Positions 56,611 to 64,000 of a stretch of DNA of 64,000 bases are shown piece after piece. Position numbers and translations under genes: made by a program. The notes beneath the pieces were generated by a model. It was not told the origin of the DNA, searched no databases, and saw only the letters and a list, made by a program, of their open reading frames with translations. Origin of the DNA: Scalesia atractyloides (Eukaryota > Streptophyta > Magnoliopsida > Asterales > Asteraceae); contig CAMTDV010000013.1 of NCBI GenBank assembly GCA_947069175.1, forward strand, positions 52,334,610-52,398,609. Reading direction: 5' to 3'. How positions within the stretch are numbered: position 1 is the stretch's first letter; each line of letters starts with the position of its first letter.

Positions 56611-57181
56611 GGTTGAAATACAATTTTTATTTCTTTTAAACTATTACTCAGGTTCATCTTCTTCATTTAATAAGCAGAACTGTTAAACCCGATTTTTTAT
56701 TTATTTAACAATTCCTTTATTAAATTTTAAATAACTACACATGAGATTAATAAAAATTTAAGGAATAGGTAAAAGATATACCGAACGGGGTTACTCTGGT
56801 TTTCCGGCGAAGTTCCGACGGGTTGCAAGGTTGCGCCGGTGAAGCTTTCTGATGAACAGAGATTTGCGAGAAAGGTTTGTGCATTCTAGTGGGTTCTCTA
56901 GCCCCTATTTATACTTGAAGAAGGTCGCATACGTTGGATTTTGGTTTTTAGAAGTTAGGTTAAATTTGGTATGTGTAAGCTGTCTGTACACCTAATTGAA
57001 CGTGGTTTGCCTTGAATTGAGTCTAGGTTCATGTTTAGGAGCGTGTTCTTCAATCAATTACAAAGAAAAGGCAAGTTTGGTGATTACCGCGTCGACGGAC
57101 AGCCGTTACTGGGCAGCAATTATTTCAAGAAGAAGAATGAGAAGAAAAGCATAAAAGGTTTGTTTGGTTAAATTATTTCAG

Positions 57182-57257
57182 ATGTTGAGGTGTGGTGTAG
57201 TGGTGTGTTGTGAGTTGATTAGGGGCGAGACCTTGGTTCGAGTCCCACGGTCTGCAC
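57182..57257 (+). repeat. tRNA-like module in G7 LTR (antisense to element)
   Basis: GTGTGGTGTAGTGGTGTG (A box) and TTGGTTCGAGTCCCA (B box) lie at tRNA spacing, about 215 bases from the LTR 5' end; S1 has one in the same relative place and direction. Confidence 0.6.
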
Positions 57258-57470
57258 TTTTTATTGTTTTTGATATTATATTTATTATATATATTTATTA
57301 TTATTATTATTATTTATTATTTTATTACTTATATTATTTTTTATTTTATATTATTAATATAACAAATCTCTTAAACGATTTACATAAAGACGTAACAAAA
57401 AGTGGTTATAATAAACTTGATTACAAAAAATGGTGCGGGTTTTAGAACCCGTTTTTCGACGGATGTTACA

Positions 57471-58620
57471 ATATCCCCTACTTTTAGAAATTTCATCTCA
57501 GATTTAAGCAATAGTTGGTTTGTCTTGGAAAAGGTGAGGGTATTTTTCGCGCATCGAGTCTTCACGCTCCCAAGTAAACTCGGGTCCACGTTTTGACTCC
57601 TAACAAACCCTGACTATAGGAATTCGACTACGTCTTAGGCGTTTCACACCGAAGTCCATGACTTCCACGGGGCGTTCTACAAAATGCATCGTCTCATCGA
57701 TTTGAATATCCTCTAGTGGTATGTGAAGGTTATCGTTGGCAAGACCCTTTTTCAGATTAGAAACATGGAATGTTGGATGGATCTTGCTGAGTTCTTCAGG
57801 TAAATCAAGCTTGTAGACTACAGGACCAACTCTCTCGAGTATTTTAAAAGGACCAACATTCCGAACCTAACAACTCCCTTCCATGGTGACATTTTCAAAA
57901 GTACTTGATCACCAACACTAAACTCGAGCGGTTTTCGTCGTTTGTCTGCGTAGCTCTTTTGACGACTCTGAGCTGCTAGAAGATTGCTGCAGATTTGGAG
58001 AATCTTGTTGGTTGTTTCTTGGATTAATTCCGGTCCGGTGATCTGTGCTTCACTGATTTCTGCCAACGTATGGGTGATCAGCATTTACCACCATATAGAG
58101 CTTCAAAAGGAGCCATACCGATCTAGAGTGATAGTTGTTATCGTATGAAAATTCGACCAATGGTAGATGAGTATCCCAATTTCCCTTGAAGTCAATAACG
58201 CATGATCGTAACATGTCTTCAAGAGTCTTTATAGTGCGCTCGGATTGACCATCAGTTTGAGGATGAAAAGCGGTGCTGAGGTCTAATCGAGTGCCTAATG
58301 CTGATTGCACGACTTGCCATGTTCATGAAGTAAAACGCCCATCTCGATCCGAGATGATGCCCAATGGCACAGCGTGTCGACTTACATTCATTGATGTAAA
58401 TACGAGCTAACTTCGCCTTTTTGTAACCTTCATGGATTGGGATGAAGTGAGCGGATTTGGTAAGGCAATCAACAATAATCCAAATCATATCACGCCCACC
58501 GGAGGTGCGAGGTAACCCGGTACTAAAATCCATGGTTATTTTTTCTCACTTCCAAACGGGTATTTCGGGTTGAACAAGTAAGCCTGAGGGTCTTTGATGC
58601 TCGGCTTTAACTTTCGAACA
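57471..58620 (-). pseudogene. G7 integrase with C-terminal domain
   Basis: 58533-58252 has MDFSTGLPRTSGGRDMIWII with the region of the first catalytic Asp (VDCLTKSAHFIP). 58310-58050 has FHPQTDGQSERTIKTLEDML, including the Glu and the Gypsy-specific HPQTDGQSER signature. The second Asp region (SDRD-like) falls in a frameshifted stretch near 58340. A basic GPY/F-like segment (SVGDQVLLKMSPWKGVVRFG) follows, then IHPTFHVSNLKKGLA and a terminal segment with GPEFTWERED. This type of end is common in chromodomain Gypsy elements. Four frame breaks. Confidence 0.87.
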
Positions 58621-59500
58621 GCTGAGGCAATTTGGAGACAAAGACGGCGATATCCTTTTCGATTCCAGGTCACCAGTAAGAGTATTGTAGATCTTGATAC
58701 ATCTTTTCAGCCCCTGGACGTATGGAGTATCGTGTTTTGTGGGCCTCGTTCATGAGGAATGTGCGAAGATTGTTGCGATCAGGTACCCAAATACGATTTA
58801 GATAATGAAGGATGCCATCGGATTTCGATTCTAACCTGGTTTCAGCTCCACAAGATAATTCGTCTCGCAAATCATTTTCCATGATTGAGGTATGCTGTGC
58901 TTCACGAATTCGTCTTTGAGAGTTAGTTACAATTTGAGAGCCTAAAAGGTGAATGGAGTTAGCATATTCTCTCCGACAAAGAGCATCTGCAACGACATTG
59001 GCTTTACCTGGGTGATAACAGATTTCGCAATATAATCATTCAGGAGTTCAACCCATCGTCGTTGCCTCATGTTTAACTCCTTCTAGTTGAAGATATGCTG
59101 GAGGCTCTTGTGGTCGGAGTAAATCTCACACTTTGTGCCATAGAGATAATGTCTCCATATCTTCAGAGCGGACACGACTGCTCTAAGTTCAAGGTCATGA
59201 GTAGTGTAATTCATCAAAGCTCTGCATTAAGACACACCATAGCCCCTGCCCTGATGCATCACAATACACCACAAAGTCATCAGAACCGTCAGGGAATGTG
59301 AGAACAGGTGCATCACAAAGTATCTATCTCAAAGTTTGGAAAGCCTCCTCCTGTTTGGGCCCCCAATCGAAGGGTTTGCCCTTATGAGTCAAGGCTGTGA
59401 GCGGTAAGGTAATGCGGGAGAAATTGGCGATAAAACGTTGATAATAACCCACTAAGCCGAGGAATGATCTACTTCGGTAGGTGTGCGTGGAGCCTGCCAT
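58621..59500 (-). pseudogene. G7 RNase H and integrase zinc region
   Basis: HIFNQKELNMRQRRWVELLN lies near 59100-59045, a standard Gypsy RNase H end; VVYCDASGQG-like sequence lies near 59260. 58882-58670 holds the HHCC-type N-terminal integrase segment (HKTRYSIRPGAEKMYQDLQ). Stops near 59020 and 58665. The Cys pair lies in 58660-58600 in another frame. Confidence 0.82.
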
Positions 59501-60130
59501 TCTTGCACTGCTTTGATCCTTGCTGGGTCAACATGAATTCCCTTGTCGTTGACGACATGACCAAGGAATTGAACTATTCACATTTTGAGAACTTAGCGTA
59601 AAGCTTTTGGTATTCAAAAGTGTTAGGATAGGTCGAAGATGTCGTTCATGATCTGACTTAGTCTTGGAATAAATAAGAATATCATCGATGAATACAATGA
59701 CAAATCGATCGAGGTAGGGTTTGCACACCCTATTCATTAAATCCATGAAAACGCGGGGGCATCGGTCAACCCAAAGGGCATGACCATGAATTCATAGTGA
59801 CCGTCTCGAGTTCGAAATGCGGTCTTTGGAATGTTTTCTTCTCGTACCCTAAGCTGATGATAGCCATAACGAAGATCAATTTTCGAGGAACAAGTTGCAA
59901 CCCTGAAGTTGGTCTAGGAGGTCATCGATGCGAGGTAAAGGATAACCGTTCTTGATGGTCAGCTTGTTGAGTTCTGATAATCTATGCACATTTGGAAAGT
60001 TCCATCCTTCTTCTTGACCAAAAGAACTGGCGCACCCCAAGGTGATAGAGCTGGGGCGTATGAACCCTTTTTCAGTTAGCTCTTGTAAGTAACTAGCTAA
60101 CTCTTGCATTTTGGATGGGGCTAACCGATA
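59501..60130 (-). pseudogene. G7 reverse transcriptase
   Basis: 60109-59876 covers the RT start (LTEKGFIRPS, the KNGYPLPRIDDLLDQLQG segment). 59746-59528 contains MDLMNRVCKPYLDRFVIVFI with the active site FIDD, both Asp intact at 59686-59681, and ILIYSKTKSDHERHLR. Single-base frame changes at about 59875 and 59745 and a loss in the VRE-x-D-I-P region break it. Confidence 0.88.
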
Positions 60131-60760
60131 TGGACATTTTGCAACTAGAGTGGCACCAGGTACAAGATCGATTCGAAATTCGACTTCTCACATAGGAGGA
60201 AGTCCCGAGACGTCGTCTGGAAAGACTTGGGGAAAAACTCTAACGATCGGGATATCTTCAAGCTTCTTCTCCTTGCCTTCTTTGTTAACAATATGAGCTA
60301 AAAACGCCATGTAGTCTTTGCGAAGATACTTTCGAGCTTGTAGACACGACATCAACCTAAGTCCTTTCGATGGGGTTTCACAAAAAATACGAAAGGTTTG
60401 GCCGTCAGCGAGTTGAGTCGAATGAATTTTTCATAACATACAACTTCGCATGATGCTGACTGAGCCAGTCCATACCAATGATGACATTGAAGCTTCCCAA
60501 TTTCATGGGAATCAGATCGATTGGAAAATCATGTTCGTTAAGAGTAAGAGTGCAGTCACGAATTATAGAATCCAGTGTAATATGTTCACCATCTGCTACT
60601 TCCACTGTGAATGATTCGGCTAGACTAACGCGAGGTAAACCAAGGAAAGCCTCGAACTCAAGGGACACAAAACTCTTATCCGCACCCGTGTCAAATAGAA
60701 TAGATGCATAGCTATCATTAATGAGGAATATACCTTTGACCACATTGTTATCCGCTCTGG
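60131..60760 (-). pseudogene. G7 protease
   Basis: An open frame 60743-60405: ASILFDTGADKSFVSLEFEA with an intact Asp-Thr-Gly (Asp at 60692-60690), then FNVIIGMDWLSQHHA, the classic Gypsy protease end. The link to RT (60400-60131) is broken by a stop near 60403. Confidence 0.9.
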
Positions 60761-62140
60761 CCTAATTGGCGTTGATGTTAAATGCCCTTCCTCTTGCTGG
60801 CGGATTGGCTTGATTGGCTTGGTTCACAGGGTTAGCTTGAGCATGTATGTTGATGATGTTCACTAATCGTGGACAGGTGTTGCGGAAATGAGTTGGATCA
60901 CCGCAATTAAAGCAAGCCCTAATGTGTGGCATCATGGGGTAGTTAGGTTGGTAGAAGGGTTGGGCTAAAGGCTGAGCAGGTGGTAATAGTAGTGGTGGTG
61001 GCTGGTAAGGAACTTGACCCACCATTTGGTTATTGGGTGGGGCTTGAGGTTGGTTGCGGGCTTGTATTCGGAGGGTACGACATGTTTGGATTGTATGGCC
61101 TACTCGACCACACCCTGTGCAGTGGGGACATGGGTTCTCAAGGGGGTGATGGTATTGACATCGATTGTACTTCGCGTGAGGTCCTGTGTATTGCCTTTTG
61201 AATGGTGCGGTAGGGGGAGCGACTTGGGTGATTGGGGCTGCTGGAATGGGTTGGTTGTACGGGGTTGGCTGACTGGTTTGGCTGACGGCAAAATTTTTCC
61301 CGTTCCGCTTTCATTTGGCAGTGAATCGAGAAGAGGATCCGACTTGAGTTGGGTTGGGGGTTTCAGTCGATGTTTTGCTACTTGCATCCTTTTCCTTCTC
61401 ATCCTTGAAATCCCCATTTTTAATGTGATTTTCAGTGAGCTCAGTGGCTAGCTCCATTGCTGCTTCCAAGGTTGCAAGTACGGTGCTCATCACAGAATCT
61501 TGAATCTTCGAAGGAAGACCCCGAATATAATGCTCGATAAGGCGGTAAAGAGGAGTGAACAGATTCAGAACCATTTGGTTTAGCTCAAGAAACCTATTTG
61601 TTGGTGGTTATATGATTTCCATCTTTTTGCTTTAAGATGTAGAACTCGTCTTCCAACTTCTTGATTTCGGTTCTTGGGCAGAAACGCCTTGTCATGAGTT
61701 CTCTAAGCTGTTCCCATGTTAGGGCTACTGCGGCTTTAGCGCCTTTCTGCCCTTTTTGGCATTCCACCAAGTTAATGCTACCCAAAAAGCGACCAGTAGC
61801 ATAACGAACCTTACGATCGTTGGGGCAGTCACAGTTGAGAAAAGTGCTCCCCATTTCTCCAAACCACCAAAGGAGGGCAGTGACCCCATCGGTTCCCTCG
61901 TACTTTGGAGGGTCGCAGGAGTTGAAGTGCTTGTAAGTGCACTTGGTGGTGTTTGTAGGAGGATCAGCAGCATTTTGATCGTCTTGATTGATTAGATTAA
62001 AAAGGGTTAGCAGCGAGAGCTTGTTGAACTTGAATTACGATATCAGGAATCACGGCGGCCATTTGTTTGTCTATTTGGCCAACCATGCGTTCGCCGGACT
62101 TTCCAGATCTCCGACCTCCACGAAAGTGCCTAGAAGACAT
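60761..62140 (-). pseudogene. G7 gag
   Basis: The ATG at 62140 (MSSRHFRGGRRSGKSGERMV) follows the leader and matches the usual short basic start. The capsid domain spans 61990-61430: ALTWEQLRELMTRRFCPRTE and YRLIEHYIRGLPSKIQDSVM are typical of Retrotrans_gag. A Lys/Ser/Thr tail follows, then a zinc knuckle, CFNCGDPTHFRNTC, near 60915-60875. The Pro/Gln-rich region 61200-60960 also holds a poorly kept first knuckle near 61130. Frameshifts occur near 61990, 61595, 61310 and 61030. Confidence 0.87.
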
Positions 62141-63019
62141 CTACAGGAAATACGTAACAAGATTATGAGTTTGGCGTATAGGTGTTATGTGTGTCGCATA
62201 GGGTTTAGAATTAAAATTAAACATATACAAAATAAATGAGAAATAAAAATCCATTACATCCATAGGATGCCTTGGGCTTTGCTCATGTTTGGTCCCCCAG
62301 ATGTCCCCCATACTTGGCCTCGGTAGTCATGTGTGCCCCATGACTACTGGGCTTCGTAGGGTTCACATTGGTTTTGGCTGTTAACACACGCACAACCCGA
62401 ATGAAAATCGTAAAACATGATTGCAGGGTGTAAGATCGGAAGGTGTCCTGGTGTGGACACAGTGACAACTCAAAGTGGGGTTAGTTCACACGACGTTTGG
62501 TGTGGCATGCTTTGGCCTAATAGGTCCTTTGTACTCTCATCGTTAGTCCCCAGGTAGGCAAAATGGTCGGTTACTTTGGATTTATATGAATTCCAATCCA
62601 AGACAGGACATTCCAACCACGGTACTTGTACCCTTCTAGTTACTACATGCCCATCGTAAGAACTCACTTTGATGAGATTTGAAAATAAAAACATCACAAA
62701 TTTTTGAAGAGAAAAGTAAGAAAATGATTAAGTATGTGAGAATCGAGACGTGCGTTATGATGGTAACATATGGTATATTATATATATGCATGTTATATTG
62801 GCAAAATTTATAACACATTGAATGTCACACAAAATCAAGTAGCAATTAAAGTGCTTACTTGTAATTGTGTGTGAGAGAAGTGTAAAATAAGTAAATGTCA
62901 TAAGTTTGCATGTAACCAACTTAACATGTAAGCAATTAAATTCTAATTGACTATAGTATAGGCTCTAAGGGGTCTAATAACCTATCCTATATCCTATGTC
63001 ATAGGCTCTGAAACTAATC
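62141..63019 (-). other. G7 leader and degenerate PBS
   Basis: Non-coding. The PBS position holds TTTCAGAGCCTATG (minus strand, near 63012) in place of TGGTATCAGAGCC, so it is mutated. Confidence 0.7.
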
Positions 63020-64000
63020 TATTACACTCTGACCCACAGCGGATAAGGTAGTCGGTGCATGATTAGGTTTTCATCAAAGCTCATAACATTTACTAGTTGT
63101 AAAGATTTAATATTTAATATTTCAAATTTAATTAAAATATTCCAACAACACATAATTCAAACAAACACAATATTGTTCCAAACAAACTTACAAATAACGT
63201 TTTAATTCTTCTAAGGCCCATATCCTATGTGATCCACGTTTCAAATCTGCTCACCTGTATCATGTGTAAAATAAAGTTTTTGGTCAACATAAGTTGGAGA
63301 GTGAATCCCTTTTTATCATTAAGAAGAAAATGATATATTTAGTATTTTATAAAAATGTGCATCAAACAAATATAAGAACGTCGTGTATGTTATCTAGATC
63401 ACAAACCATCTCATCTATTATCAAATAACAATGTACATGTGTGCACGATAAGCGATGTGCTGCAAGATCGAAGCTCAATCGAATAAAGCTGATCTCATAT
63501 ATTAGGCGACGAGGCGCTCCACCCATAAGTAACGGGGAACAAATGGCCTAATGTGAGAAATTGACTGCAATGAGAATATGAACACTAAATGGCAATAAAC
63601 AAAACAATATCACATAGCACGTTAGGTCACATAATTGTAATAGCACGAGATTTAAATAACGAGATAACAATATCATGAACTAAAAGGGGAGTTCTAAGAT
63701 TCACTCACAGTGGGTGCGAATAGGGTTTGTTGAAGATTGCGCACGATTTTGAAGTTGAGATACCAAGTGACGAAACTGCTATCCTAAATATTCACATAAC
63801 GATTTAGCTAAATAGAATTACATTCCTTCGAGTTAATATTTTAATTAACTTATTATTTACTATTTTATTAGATAATTTAAATTAGTATTTATTATTTTTA
63901 TTACTATAGTGTATTTGTTTAAACTTTTATTTGTAAGAAAGGTTAATTAGTTTTAAAAATAATATATTTTTGGGAAGAATAATTAAAGATTTAATTAATT
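63020..64000 (-). repeat. G7 5' LTR, partial
   Basis: Matches 55276 onward (GGATAAGGTAGTCGG). The terminal TG/CA has decayed (TATTACAC for TGTCACAC). A block of about 35 bases near 55930-55965 is replaced by about 10 bases near 63673. The rest lies outside the window. Confidence 0.88.

Larger units (their letters stand above)
55276..57470 (-). repeat. G7 3' LTR (2195 bp)
   Basis: On the minus strand it begins TGTAACATCCGTCG and ends GGGTCAGGGTGTGACA. It pairs with 63020-64000 over its first 980 plus-strand bases. It carries tRNA-like modules at 56532-56610 and 57182-57257 and an AT-rich run with TTA repeats at 57292-57320. Confidence 0.9.
55276..64000 (-). mobile_element. G7: Ty3/Gypsy element, right end beyond window
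   Basis: Minus strand: 3' LTR 55276-57470, PPT, integrase, RNase H, RT, protease, gag, leader, degenerate PBS and the start of the 5' LTR (63020 onward). Left flank GCAGA is the presumed TSD. It is the least degraded Gypsy here: DTGAD and FIDD are intact, but stops and frameshifts break pol. The LTRs differ by several percent plus indels. Confidence 0.9.

Noticed and set aside
57164..57445. 93-codon Tyr/Ile-rich ORF
   Set aside because: It is the translation of an AT-rich microsatellite in the G7 LTR.
61014..61451. 145-codon plus-strand ORF rich in Gly, Trp and Cys
   Set aside because: Antisense of the Pro/Gln-rich part of G7 gag.

Overview
The window looks like repeat-rich plant nuclear DNA, most probably from the daisy family (Asteraceae), with lettuce-tribe repeats the closest resemblance I can recall. 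The evidence is the retroelement protein families, LTRs built around TTCGTACGAA palindromes, and chromodomain-type Ty3/Gypsy LTRs of 2-4 kb. I see no host protein-coding gene, rRNA, canonical tRNA gene or CRISPR. Essentially all of it is nested, decayed LTR retrotransposons that can be taken apart by LTR ends (TG..CA), primer-binding sites, target-site duplications (TSDs) and interrupted reading frames.

Layout (names are mine). C0: an old minus-strand Copia seen only at its 5' end (LTR 14291-14731, PBS, leader 14274-14260 continuing at 603-1). C1 (609-14259, plus, TSD AATCA) interrupts that leader; it is a 13.65-kb Copia with degraded gag-pol (1659-7607), a conserved post-pol block (7608-9016) and a large third ORF (9276-13733) that appears to have its own TATA box and a GT-AG intron. 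G0: a plus-strand Gypsy running in pieces from 14732 to 33985. It is interrupted by C2 (15646-25753, minus, TSD CTTTT, gag kept but pol lost, itself interrupted by the three-LTR non-coding element N at 19554-23918), by C3 (25883-28046, minus, truncated), by C4 (30220-32168) and by C5. C5 (33986 to at least 55275, plus) is a Copia interrupted by solo LTR S1 (36361-39315, TSD AGAAA), by the minus-strand Copia C6 (39469 to about 50890), which holds solo LTR S2 (46545-50743), and by the minus-strand Gypsy G7 (55276 to beyond 64000).

Nesting is four deep (S2 in C6 in C5 in G0). Every pol and gag carries frameshifts or stops; some catalytic residues are gone (C6 integrase Glu to Lys, G0 RT FIDD to FIYD). 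Autonomous movement from this window is therefore unlikely, though C1 LTRs still match at about 95 percent by hand count.

The points most worth pursuing: the C1 third ORF looks like a gene within a retrotransposon; C1, C2, N, C3 and C4 all carry arrays of a GTAC-core palindrome both upstream of the TATA box and in the untranslated leader; a post-pol block is shared by C1 and C2 (and more weakly C6) although their LTRs differ; and the large Gypsy LTRs carry opposed tRNA-like modules.
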